Under the pieces are notes generated by a model, which saw only the letters and a list, made by a program, of their open reading frames with translations, did not search any database and was not told where the DNA came from. Of a stretch of 64,000 nt of DNA, positions 44,167-52,050 are shown in pieces (within the stretch, counting starts at the first letter, position 1; the number at the start of each line of letters is the position of its first letter). The translations under genes and the position numbers were made by a program. Source of the DNA: DSOI01 sp041394885 (GTDB lineage Bacteria; Acidobacteriota; Terriglobia; Bryobacterales; Bryobacteraceae); the NCBI GenBank assembly GCA_041394885.1, contig JAWKHI010000007.1, positions 131,718 through 195,717 on the forward strand, in the 5' to 3' direction.

Positions 44167-45102
44167 ATGAAGCCGACCGAGCGGATTTGGCATAACGGAA
44201 AATTTATTCCCTGGCAGGACGCAACGATCCACGTCCTCTCGCATGTGGTGAGCTACGGAAGCTCCGTATTCGAGGGAATACGTTGCTACGAGACAGCTTC
44301 CGGGCCGGCGATCTTCCGGCTGCGCGAGCACGTTCGGCGCCTGATCGAGTCCGCGCGAATTTACAGGATCGATGGCCTGGGATTCAGCCTGGACGAATTG
44401 TCGCAGGCGATGGTGGATCTGGTGGCTCTGAACAAACTGAAGAGCTGTTACATCCGGCCGATTGTGCTGCGCGGATATGGCGACATCGGCGTGATGCCGC
44501 GCAACAATCCGATCGAGGTGTATGTGGCTTGCTGGGAGTGGGGCAAGTACCTTGGTCCGGAAGCGCTGGCGGAAGGTGTGGACGTGTGCATTTCGAGTTG
44601 GAATCGCAACGCGCCGAATACGATGCCGACGTTGTCGAAAGCGGGCGGAAACTATTTGAGCTCGCAGTTGATCCGCATGGAAGCCGACGTGAACGGGTAC
44701 GCCGAGGGAATCGCACTGGATACGTCGGGGTTCGTCAGCGAAGGGTCCGGCGAGAACATCTTCGTGATCCGGGACGGCAAGATCTACACGCCGCCACTGT
44801 CGGCGTCCGTGCTGGCGGGGATCACGCGGGATTCGGTGCTCACGCTAGCGCGAGACCGAAAGATCCCGATCGTGGAGACCAATCTGCTGCGCGAGTTCCT
44901 CTACATCGCCGATGAGATCTTCTTTACGGGCACGGCCGCCGAGGTGACGCCCGTGCGTTCGATTGACCGGATGCAGATCGGCGGCGGGCGTCGAGGCCCG
45001 ATCACACAACAGCTGCAAGAAGACTTTTTCGGAATCGTGGAAGGTAAGGCAGAAGACCGGTATGGATGGCTGACGCCGGTTCCGCAAACGGTAACCGCCT
45101 AA
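44167..45102 (+). CDS. ilvE: branched-chain amino acid aminotransferase
   Basis: A 311-residue fold-IV PLP aminotransferase that interconverts Leu, Ile and Val with their 2-oxoacids. Features are IWHNGKFIPWQDATIHVLSH, YGSSVFEGIRCYET, the PLP Lys segment MPTLSKAGGNYLSSQLIRME, EGIALDTSGFVSEGSGENIF and FFTGTAAEVTPVRSID. The Gly-Glu-Asn and Thr-Ala-Ala-Glu signatures favour IlvE over D-amino-acid transaminase or aminodeoxychorismate lyase. The gene is apparently transcribed without a leader, from a -10 box ending 6 nt upstream. Confidence 0.92.
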   Translation: MKPTERIWHNGKFIPWQDATIHVLSHVVSYGSSVFEGIRCYETASGPAIFRLREHVRRLIESARIYRIDGLGFSLDELSQAMVDLVALNKLKSCYIRPIVLRGYGDIGVMPRNNPIEVYVACWEWGKYLGPEALAEGVDVCISSWNRNAPNTMPTLSKAGGNYLSSQLIRMEADVNGYAEGIALDTSGFVSEGSGENIFVIRDGKIYTPPLSASVLAGITRDSVLTLARDRKIPIVETNLLREFLYIADEIFFTGTAAEVTPVRSIDRMQIGGGRRGPITQQLQEDFFGIVEGKAEDRYGWLTPVPQTVTA

Positions 45103-45346
45103 AAGCAGGAGTCCGGCGGCCAATGAAGAAGAGGGAGTGGATCGGCGAGCGCGACTCACCACCGGTCACCTCCCCCGAGATTTCCCGGCATTTTGTCGCG
45201 CTCGCTTCGGATCGTCTACGTTTGTACCAGTTCGAGCGGCCGGACGCCAGCGAAAACTGCCCGTTCGGGACCGTTTCACACAGATATATCTCATTTTTTT
45301 TCAATCACTTACAGTCGGCCCCCTGTGTCAAAGTTGTGAATAAAAC
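45103..45346. other. gap between ilvE and nagA
   Basis: About 240 bp without a supported gene. A 76-residue frame on the plus strand and a 100-residue frame on the minus strand have no recognisable domain. The right end is AT-rich (a T-run at 45293-45300 and AATAAAA just before nagA) and may hold the nagA promoter, but no clear -35/-10 pair is seen. Confidence 0.35.
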
Positions 45347-46507
45347 ATGAATTTAAAATCCTGTTTTGGTGTGGATCCCTCCAGCGGGCAAGGCGTGGAG
45401 GTTCGTTTTGGAGAATTGATCGCCGGGGTGGAGCCGATCCTGTCGCCGGACAAGGCAGAAGGGTATGTGAGTCCGGGGTGGATCGACGTACAGGTGAACG
45501 GGTTTGCGGGTGTGGATTATTGTTCACCGGAGGCGCCGGTGGAAGAGATTGCGCGATCCATTCATGCGCAGTTTGCCACGGGGGTCACGCGGCTGTTCCC
45601 GACGGTGATCACGGGATCGCGGGAGAACATGGCGGGCGCGATCCGGAATCTGGCGAAGGCGAAGGCGGAGTTGGACATCGAGGGGCGCGCGATGGCGGGG
45701 TTTCATATCGAAGGTCCGCACATTTCGCCGGAGGACGGTCCGCGTGGAGCGCATCCGGTCAGTTGCGTGCGCGCGCCGGAGACGGGCGAGTTCGACCGTT
45801 GGATGGAACTATCCGACGGCGCGGTGAAGATGGTAACGGTGTCGCCGGAGTGGCCCGGAATCGCAGCCTATATCGAGCATGCGGTGACGGCAGGCGTGGT
45901 GATCGCGATCGGGCATACCAAGGCGACGGCGGAGCAGATTGACGAGGCGGTGCGTGCGGGCGCGACGATTTCCACGCATCTGGGCAACGGAGCGCACAGC
46001 GTGATGCGGCGGCATCCGAACTACATCTGGGATCAGTTGGCGGACGACCGCCTGGCGGCGAGCTTCATTGTGGATGGGATCCATTTGCCGGCGTCGTTCG
46101 TGAAGTCCGCGATCCGGGCCAAGGGCGTGGAGCGTTCGATCCTGGTGACCGACGCGGTGATGCCGGCGGGTTGCGAACCCGGACGGTACCGGCTGGGCGA
46201 GGTGGACGTGGAGTTGCATGCCGACGACCGGGTGACGCTGGTGGGGCTTCCGCGGCTGGCGGGCTCATCGCTGCGAATGCATCGCGGCGTGGGGAACCTG
46301 ACCAAACTGGCCGGGCTGCAGTTGTTCGAGGCGATTGCGATGGCGGCGAGGAATCCGGCGCGAGTCTGCCGGATCCCGGGACGGCAGCGCGGATTGCAGG
46401 CGGGCGACCGGGCCGATCTGGTTCAGTTCCAGTTCGACGCGGCGAAGGGGGAGGTAGAAGTGGACGCGGTCTACCTGGACGGCGAGCGGGTGTACAGGCG
46501 GGCGTAG
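45347..46507 (+). CDS. nagA: N-acetylglucosamine-6-phosphate deacetylase
   Basis: A 386-residue amidohydrolase that removes acetyl from GlcNAc-6-phosphate in amino sugar recycling. Signatures are GWIDVQVNGFAGVDYCS, AGFHIEGPHISPEDGPRGAH with Glu122, AIGHTKATAEQID, STHLGNGAHSVMRR and LVTDAVMPAG with the catalytic Asp. The D-V-Q-V-N-G form of the first motif, with one metal site, matches proteobacterial NagA. No nagB or PTS gene adjoins. With the lytic transglycosylase at 40 kb it may belong to murein recycling. Confidence 0.92.
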   Translation: MNLKSCFGVDPSSGQGVEVRFGELIAGVEPILSPDKAEGYVSPGWIDVQVNGFAGVDYCSPEAPVEEIARSIHAQFATGVTRLFPTVITGSRENMAGAIRNLAKAKAELDIEGRAMAGFHIEGPHISPEDGPRGAHPVSCVRAPETGEFDRWMELSDGAVKMVTVSPEWPGIAAYIEHAVTAGVVIAIGHTKATAEQIDEAVRAGATISTHLGNGAHSVMRRHPNYIWDQLADDRLAASFIVDGIHLPASFVKSAIRAKGVERSILVTDAVMPAGCEPGRYRLGEVDVELHADDRVTLVGLPRLAGSSLRMHRGVGNLTKLAGLQLFEAIAMAARNPARVCRIPGRQRGLQAGDRADLVQFQFDAAKGEVEVDAVYLDGERVYRRA

Positions 46508-46642
46508 AACCGAACGGGCAAAACGCACGAAAAAAGAAGTGCGGGTTTTGTCGATCCCGGCTCTCGTCGTTCGACGTCACCATGAGGAGATCCCGCGCCG
46601 GTGTGCGGGGCTCCTGACTAGCGATGCAAGGAGACGAAGAAC

Positions 46643-47080
46643 ATGCGAGTGATGGTGATTGTGAAGGCCAGCAAAGAGTCCGAAGCCGGTGTCATGCCGA
46701 GCACGGAGATGCTGGCGGCGATGGGCAAATACAACGAAGAACTAGTGAAGGCGGGCGTTTTGTTGGCGGGCGAGGGCTTGAAGGCGACATCGCACGGAGC
46801 GCGGGTGCGCTTCTCCGGTGAGAAGCGAATCGTGATCGACGGTCCGTTCACGGAAACGAAGGAACTGATCGCGGGATTCTGGCTGTGGCAGGTGGACACG
46901 ATGGAAGAGGCGGTCGAGTGGCTGAAGCGGTGCCCCAATCCGCATCGCGAAGAGACCGAAGTGGAGATTCGTCCGGTGTTCGAGGCGAGCGATTTCGGTG
47001 CGGATTTCACTCCCGAATTGAGAAAACAGGAGGAAGGCGTACGGATGGCGGCGGAACAAAACAACGCCGGGGACGCCTGA
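46643..47080 (+). CDS. YciI-like / DGPF domain protein
   Basis: A 145-residue ferredoxin-like-fold protein with the YCII/DGPF signature VIDGPFTETKELIAGFWLWQ and YNEELVKAGVLLAGEGLK. Related domains are found fused to, or beside, ECF sigma factors; here it stands alone after nagA, with AAGGAGA shortly before the ATG. Its function is unknown. It is convergent with the CoA-binding protein gene. Confidence 0.8.
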   Translation: MRVMVIVKASKESEAGVMPSTEMLAAMGKYNEELVKAGVLLAGEGLKATSHGARVRFSGEKRIVIDGPFTETKELIAGFWLWQVDTMEEAVEWLKRCPNPHREETEVEIRPVFEASDFGADFTPELRKQEEGVRMAAEQNNAGDA

Positions 47081-47106
47081 ACGCGCCGACTGGGCATTGT
47101 TGCGGG

Positions 47107-47505
47107 CTAGGCGCGGGGAAGGCGGCGATGATCCTTGAGAATGCACCGATCCATCACCACCAACAGACCGGCGTCGCGGGCTAGTTGCGCGGCTCGCTCG
47201 TCGACCACGCCCTCCTGCATCCAGATCGCTTTGGCGCCGATGCGGATGGCGGCTTCGACGATCGGCATCACGTGCTCGGACCGGCGGAAGATGTTCACGA
47301 TGTCGACGGGCTCAGGTACGGAATCGAGGTCCGGGTAGCAGGTCTGGTCAAGGATGGTGGATTCGTTGGGATTGACGGGGATGATCCGGTATCCCTGGGA
47401 TTGCATGTAATGGCTGACGCCGAAGCTGGGGCGGAATGGACTACCGGAGAGCCCGACGACGGCGATGGTCCGCCCGATGCGCAGCACCTGTTCCACGGTG
47501 TTCAT
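47107..47505 (-). CDS. CoA-binding domain protein (YccU-type)
   Basis: A 132-residue Rossmann-fold CoA-binding protein. It shows TIAVVGLSGSPFRPSFGVSH, GYRIIPVNPNE, VDIVNIFRRSEHVMPIVEAA and AIWMQEGVVDERAA, the standard pattern of the stand-alone succinyl-CoA-synthetase-like CoA-binding domain. The physiological role is unclear. It follows rluB by 7 bp in the scp operon. Confidence 0.85.
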   Translation of the reverse strand: MNTVEQVLRIGRTIAVVGLSGSPFRPSFGVSHYMQSQGYRIIPVNPNESTILDQTCYPDLDSVPEPVDIVNIFRRSEHVMPIVEAAIRIGAKAIWMQEGVVDERAAQLARDAGLLVVMDRCILKDHRRLPRA

Positions 47506-47512
47506 GGTGCGA

Positions 47513-48241
47513 TCAGCTGGATAGATGCAGCAGCTTCTGAAACTGCTTCACTTCTTCGGCGGTGAGCATCCGATAATCGGCGGGCGGCAGCTTTCCGAGT
47601 TTGAGAGGACCGATCTGAATGCGGCGGAGCTTTTCGACCAGCAGTCCAAAGTGAGCGAACATGTCGCGAATCTGATGGTTCCGCCCTTCTTCGAGGGTGA
47701 CCTCGTACCAGGGATTGGTGGCGCGGCGTTGAATGCGGAGTCCGCATGGGCCGGTGCGGCGGCCGTGAATGGGGAGCCCGGTACGGAACTGGACCTCTTG
47801 CTCGGGCTTGAGATAGCCGTTCACCTTGACCTCGTAGATCTTTTTGACCTTATTCTTGGCCGAAAGGATGGCGTTGGTGAAGTCGCCATCGTTGGTGAGC
47901 AGGAGTGCGCCTTCGCTGTTGTAGTCCAGGCGTCCGATGGGGTAGACGCGCTCGCGGATCGGTTTGAGCAGGTCCATGACGGTCTCGCGGCGCTCGGGAT
48001 CGGAGGTGGTGCAGACGCAGCCTTTGGGCTTGTGGAGCAGGATGTAGAGCTTCTGGCTGGGGGGACGGATGTGCTTGCCGATGACGCGAATTTCGTCGCG
48101 GTCCGGGTCGGCTTTGGAGCCGAGTTCGACGACGGTCTTGCCGTTGACCTGCACCTTCCCCTGGACGATGAGTTCTTCGGCTTTGCGGCGGCTGGCCACA
48201 CCGAGCCGTGACAGGATCTTCTGGAGACGCTCTTCAGGCAT
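47513..48241 (-). CDS. rluB: 23S rRNA pseudouridine synthase (RluB/RsuA type)
   Basis: A 242-residue pseudouridine synthase. The N-terminal S4 domain reads ERLQKILSRLGVASRRKAEE and LIVQGKVQVNGKTV. The catalytic domain has LLHKPKGCVCTTSD, VYPIGRLDYNSEGALLLTND with the catalytic Asp, and EGRNHQIRDMF. RluB acts on helix 89 of 23S rRNA in E. coli; assignment here rests on type and on the scpA-scpB-rluB order common in bacteria. The ATG at 48241 overlaps the end of scpB by 8 bp; the frame extending to 48508 is the scpB tail read out of frame. Confidence 0.88.
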   Translation of the reverse strand: MPEERLQKILSRLGVASRRKAEELIVQGKVQVNGKTVVELGSKADPDRDEIRVIGKHIRPPSQKLYILLHKPKGCVCTTSDPERRETVMDLLKPIRERVYPIGRLDYNSEGALLLTNDGDFTNAILSAKNKVKKIYEVKVNGYLKPEQEVQFRTGLPIHGRRTGPCGLRIQRRATNPWYEVTLEEGRNHQIRDMFAHFGLLVEKLRRIQIGPLKLGKLPPADYRMLTAEEVKQFQKLLHLSS

Positions 48242-49202
48242 TCGGTGCGCCGGAATCTGCGTCGCTATCGGCGTCGGCGGAAGGAGGCTGCTGGGCGGCT
48301 GATGCGTCCGGCGCGGAGAGTGGCTCGGCGTCGCTGGAGGTGGCTTCGTTGGAGGCAGCTTCGTCTGAGGCAGCTTCGTGTGAGACGGGTTGGGACTGGG
48401 TGGTGTCCGGATCCGGATCGCCGGAGGCCTCGGGCGAGAGCGTCTCGCTCTGGTCGTTTTCGGCTGAAGGGTCCGGTTCGCTCTGGCCGCCGGCCGAATC
48501 CTGGGCACCGGGGAGCGATTGTTGTTCGGGCGTGTCGTCTTCGGTGTCGCCGAGGGCGAGGCGACTCCACTCCTCGAACTCCTTCAGGGTGGGCAACTCG
48601 GCGAGATCCTTGAGCCCGAATTGAACGAGGAAATCCTTGGTGGTCTTGTAGAGCACAGGCCGGCCGACCACCTGTTTGCGACCGGCGGCAGTGATGAGCT
48701 TGCGCTCGAGAAGGGTCTTGAGCACGCCGGCACCCTGAACGCCGCGGATTTCCTGGATCTCGGGCGAGGTGATGGGCTGCTTGTAGGCGATGACGGCGAG
48801 CGTCTCAAGGGCAGCCAGGGAGAGCTTCAAAGGCGGCTTGAGCCTTTTGACGAAGCCGCGAATCTCATCGTGGAACTCCGGTTTGGTGCTCATCTTGTAG
48901 CCGCCGGCGACTTCGCGGACGGCGACGCCGCGATTTGGGAGCGCGGCGTCCGCGACCAAGGCATCGAGCGCGGCTTGCACCGTTTCTTTTGGGCGATTGA
49001 GGACCTGGGCGATCTGCGCGGCCGACATGGGCTCTTCGAGCACATAGACGATGGCCTCGACCAGTGCGCGCAGATGGTCGGCCTCCTGTTCACCGGCGGA
49101 CTCGGCCGCCTCCACACCCAATTGTTCCGGGTCCAGCTCCAACATTGTTTCCTCCGCGGAGGCAGTGTCCTGTTCCCGCGGGGTCGTCATGGAATCTTCC
49201 AT
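48234..49202 (-). CDS. scpB: segregation and condensation protein B
   Basis: A 322-residue ScpB, the winged-helix kleisin-interacting subunit of SMC-ScpAB. The two WH domains span about 40-205: EADHLRALVEAIVYVLEEPM, LKLSLAALETLAVIAYKQPI, TSPEIQEIRGVQGAGVLKTL and VVGRPVLYKTTKDFLVQFGL. The remaining 115 residues are a low-complexity acidic, Ala/Ser-rich tail with near-repeats (HEAASDEAASNEATSSDAE), longer than usual. It lies between scpA (6 bp upstream) and rluB. Confidence 0.92.
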   Translation of the reverse strand: MEDSMTTPREQDTASAEETMLELDPEQLGVEAAESAGEQEADHLRALVEAIVYVLEEPMSAAQIAQVLNRPKETVQAALDALVADAALPNRGVAVREVAGGYKMSTKPEFHDEIRGFVKRLKPPLKLSLAALETLAVIAYKQPITSPEIQEIRGVQGAGVLKTLLERKLITAAGRKQVVGRPVLYKTTKDFLVQFGLKDLAELPTLKEFEEWSRLALGDTEDDTPEQQSLPGAQDSAGGQSEPDPSAENDQSETLSPEASGDPDPDTTQSQPVSHEAASDEAASNEATSSDAEPLSAPDASAAQQPPSADADSDADSGAPNA

Positions 49203-49208
49203 CTTGCT

Positions 49209-50003
49209 TTAGCTGTATTCCTCTTGAATTGCGGCCAGCGCCTGATCGGTGGCGAAGACCTCATCGAAACTTTTGTGACGCTGAATACCGATGTCGGAGA
49301 AGGCCTCCTGCTGCACCAGGACGACAGCCTGCATGCGGACCATTTCGAGGATCGCCAGGAACAGACAGATCATGGCACGGCGGCTCCGCTGCTCCCCGAA
49401 CAGCCGGGTGGCTGAAACGGTCTCCGAGCCACGAACCTCGGCCTTGAGCACGGAGCTCAAGTACTTGATCATATCCGGAACCGTAACGTCCTCTTTTGTA
49501 AGCCCATAAACCGGACGGGCCTTGGCCCGTTCGAGGATTTTCTGGAGGGTCTGAACGAGGTCAAACAAGGAAACGGAAAGTCCGCCAGCCTCCTCGTCGT
49601 CGGAGGCGAAATGGCCGATCTGCGGGTTGGACCAGATGGCCTCCTCGATCTGGCGTTTCTGGTGGAGCATTTCGGCGGCGTTTTTGAACCGCTCGTGTTC
49701 CACCAGACGGTCAACGAGCTCTTTGCGCGGATCTTCATCGGGGGAGATCTTTTCGAGCTCCGGATCCTTGGGCAACAACATCTTCGACTTGATCTGGATC
49801 AAAGTCGCGGCCATGTAGACGAACTCGGCGCTGAGTTCGATGCTCAACTCCGCCGCCTTCTGCATGTACTGGAGGTACTGAGATGTAATCTTGGCGATGG
49901 GGATATCGTAGATGTTGATCTGCTGCTTGCGGATGAGGTCCAACAGCAGATCAAGGGGGCCGTCGTATGCCTCCAGGTGGACGTTGATGGGCGAAGCCGA
50001 CAC
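49209..50003 (-). CDS. scpA: segregation and condensation protein A
   Basis: A 264-residue kleisin ScpA, bridging the SMC heads. N-terminal VHLEAYDGPLDLLLDLIRKQ and INIYDIPIAKITSQYLQYMQ, then LSAEFVYMAATLIQIKSKML, are signature blocks. The C-terminal winged helix with RRAMICLFLAILEMVRMQAV and VVLVQQEAFSDIGI is present. Length is normal. First of scpA-scpB-rluB-CoA-binding; its partner smc lies 27 kb away. Confidence 0.93.
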   Translation of the reverse strand: MSASPINVHLEAYDGPLDLLLDLIRKQQINIYDIPIAKITSQYLQYMQKAAELSIELSAEFVYMAATLIQIKSKMLLPKDPELEKISPDEDPRKELVDRLVEHERFKNAAEMLHQKRQIEEAIWSNPQIGHFASDDEEAGGLSVSLFDLVQTLQKILERAKARPVYGLTKEDVTVPDMIKYLSSVLKAEVRGSETVSATRLFGEQRSRRAMICLFLAILEMVRMQAVVLVQQEAFSDIGIQRHKSFDEVFATDQALAAIQEEYS

Positions 50004-50035
50004 CGTTTTCTAAAGTAGCACAGAGGGGCTGCCGT

Positions 50036-51331
50036 TCACCGCGCAGCGGGCGCCTTCTCGCGCTTTTCGTTAAACACGAGTGTAACAGTAACGGTGAGGT
50101 TGTCCTCGTTGGTGTCGAGAACGGCTTTGGTGTTCTGGAGGTTGTCGAAGATGCCGTCTTCGCGGAGGCGGGTGAGGAAGAGGCCGGGATATTCGGCATT
50201 GAAGGGCTCTCCTGGCTTCATCGTCCAAAGGCGCTTTACTTCATGCTCTCCGTGAAGGTCCAGACCACGGGTTTCCATCCTGGCAAAGGAGTAGCGGGGC
50301 CCCATCGCGACGCGGTAGAGGATGTCGGCTTCTTTCGCCTTGTCATCGATTTTGGGCTCGATCTTCGAGCTTACTTTCATGAAACCACCGCGTTTAATGG
50401 CGGCGTGGACGCGCCGCTGGCCCTCCCGGATCTCCTCGAAATTGGCGACGTTGCCCGGCTTGAGCCCGGATGCACCGGCGATGTCGTCATTGGCCGGGGT
50501 ACCCGTGACGAGCACGCGGCCGATGGTGAAGCTGGGGCCTTCGTCGATGGTGACCGAGACCGCCAGCCCGCGGACGTCGCTACCTTCGACGGGCTTGGCT
50601 TCGATCTTGGGAAACTTCACCCGCAGGCGGCCCCTGTTTTCGTACAGCGGCAGGATGCTCGTCCGTAGGATCTCGCGGAAGGTGTCTTCGCGATAGATGG
50701 TTCCCACGGCGACGCCGTGGATGGCGTTGCGAAGGGCGGTTGTCGTGAGAGCTTCGTTGCCGGTGAAGGAGATTTCGGCCACCGAGGGCAAACCGGCCGC
50801 TGGCAGAAACAGAGCGAAGAGCTGACCGTCACGGTCCGATTCGACCTTGGATTTGACGGCGGCGCTGGCGAATTCGGCGACAAGGGAGCGGAAGCGCTCA
50901 ACCATGGCCTCGCTGGCGGGGATGCGATCGTCGAACAGGGGCTCCTTCTGCTTCAGGAAGGCACGGGCTTTGGTTTCGTCGATGTCGAGCCCCTCGAACC
51001 GGTAAGGAATGCGCTGCTCGAAGTCCGTCACTTCGAAGGCGATGTCAAAGCCGCCCTTACCGGATGGACCGTAACGGTAACTGACGTTGGACAGGGCGCC
51101 GGAGGCGAGGAGGCGCTTTTGAGCCTTGTCGAGTTCGGGCTCGAGCTGTGATTCGGCGAGCTTGGTTCCGGGTGTGAGTCCGGTGAGCTTGGCGAGCGCG
51201 GCGGCCGGGTAGAGCTTGCTGCCGGTGACCTGGAGGGAGTGAATGGGAAAGGCGGGATCTGTATTGTTGGCCTGCGGCAGGGCTTGGGGGAGGAGGGTGG
51301 CGAGGAGCAGGAGGGAGCGACATGGGCTCAT
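50036..51331 (-). CDS. exported POTRA-repeat protein without a beta-barrel
   Basis: A 431-residue protein with a signal peptide (MSPCRSLLLLATLLPQALPQ). At least four, probably five, POTRA-like repeats follow one another, each starting with a strand such as IHSLQVTGSKLYPAAALAKL, YRFEGLDIDETKARAFLK, VAEISFTGNEALTTTALRNA, IGRVLVTGTPANDDIAG and ARMETRGLDLHGEHEVKRLW. The protein stops after VTVTLVFNEKREK with no C-terminal barrel, unlike BamA/TamA/FhaC, so it would be periplasmic. It could be a chaperone or an accessory to an Omp85 machine. It is 32 bp upstream of scpA. Confidence 0.7.
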   Translation of the reverse strand: MSPCRSLLLLATLLPQALPQANNTDPAFPIHSLQVTGSKLYPAAALAKLTGLTPGTKLAESQLEPELDKAQKRLLASGALSNVSYRYGPSGKGGFDIAFEVTDFEQRIPYRFEGLDIDETKARAFLKQKEPLFDDRIPASEAMVERFRSLVAEFASAAVKSKVESDRDGQLFALFLPAAGLPSVAEISFTGNEALTTTALRNAIHGVAVGTIYREDTFREILRTSILPLYENRGRLRVKFPKIEAKPVEGSDVRGLAVSVTIDEGPSFTIGRVLVTGTPANDDIAGASGLKPGNVANFEEIREGQRRVHAAIKRGGFMKVSSKIEPKIDDKAKEADILYRVAMGPRYSFARMETRGLDLHGEHEVKRLWTMKPGEPFNAEYPGLFLTRLREDGIFDNLQNTKAVLDTNEDNLTVTVTLVFNEKREKAPAAR

Positions 51332-51405
51332 ACTTCCATTATGCGGCGGGGGGGTGGCAAGGGTGTAGGTGGGATGGGGGAGGGTGATAGGGAAGAGGGG
51401 GGCTC

Positions 51406-52008
51406 GTGGAGGGGGTGAAGGTGGCCGATAAGATGGAGGTGGAAGCAGTGTTTGAGCAGGTGGTTCCGGTTCTGCCGTTTGGGTGCTGGAACTTCGGATG
51501 TGTTGACAGGCCTGGGGGCGGGGCCTTAGTCTGGAAACGATCCATGGCGAGCGGTCCGGCAGTCGCGTTCAGCAGAAGGGTGGTGTGGGGCCACTCGTGC
51601 GCGCCGGCGTCCGCGGACCCCGACACGGTATATGTGTTCGATGCGCGGGAGGATGAGGATGGGCTTCCATCCGTACGGCAGTGGCTGGGCGCGGTCCCCT
51701 GCGAGCCAGTTCCGCTGGTGGCGGTCATCGCTCCGAAGCCAGACCAGGCAATGACGGTGGCGGACGCGGAGGGGTTCGAGGCGGCGCTTGCGTCGCTGTG
51801 GGCGTATCCGCTGGCACGGCCGGACGGTGACGTCGACCTTCTGGGCTACGTCCGCGGGCTATTGCCGGACATGAACCAAGAGGGAGGAGAGCGGGAGTTG
51901 TCTCCCGAGCCCGACTATTCGATATTCGGGGCCGAGTCGGCCGATGATTTCGAGCGGGCGGCGGCCCGAATTGTACGCGCGGTTCCGCTACACGAGCGGA
52001 TCGACTAA
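51406..52008 (+). CDS. protein of unknown function, paired with a FAD oxidoreductase
   Basis: A frame of up to 200 residues; the start may be GTG 51406, ATG 51433 or ATG 51544. The readable body alternates strands and helices (RRVVWGHSCAPAS, DTVYVFDAREDEDGL, VPLVAVIAPKPDQAMTVADA), vaguely like an alpha/beta Rossmann-type fold, but no P-loop or known motif is present. The C-terminus is acidic (EGGERELSPEPDYSIFG). No signal or membrane segment. It is 42 bp upstream of the FAD protein and in the same direction. I do not recognise the family. Confidence 0.5.
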   Translation: MEGVKVADKMEVEAVFEQVVPVLPFGCWNFGCVDRPGGGALVWKRSMASGPAVAFSRRVVWGHSCAPASADPDTVYVFDAREDEDGLPSVRQWLGAVPCEPVPLVAVIAPKPDQAMTVADAEGFEAALASLWAYPLARPDGDVDLLGYVRGLLPDMNQEGGERELSPEPDYSIFGAESADDFERAAARIVRAVPLHERID

Positions 52009-52050
52009 GTACTTGTAGATTTTTCGGGTCGTCGAACTACCATTCAGAGG

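Noticed and set aside
45123..45350. Small 75-residue frame before nagA
   Set aside because: No Shine-Dalgarno or recognisable sequence, and it ends inside the nagA start.
48242..48508. N-terminal extension of rluB
   Set aside because: The extra 89 residues are the scpB tail read in another frame; the S4 domain starts at the ATG at 48241.
51339..51728. 129-residue Pro/Ser/Thr-rich minus-strand frame
   Set aside because: Low-complexity shadow of the plus-strand gene at 51.4 kb.
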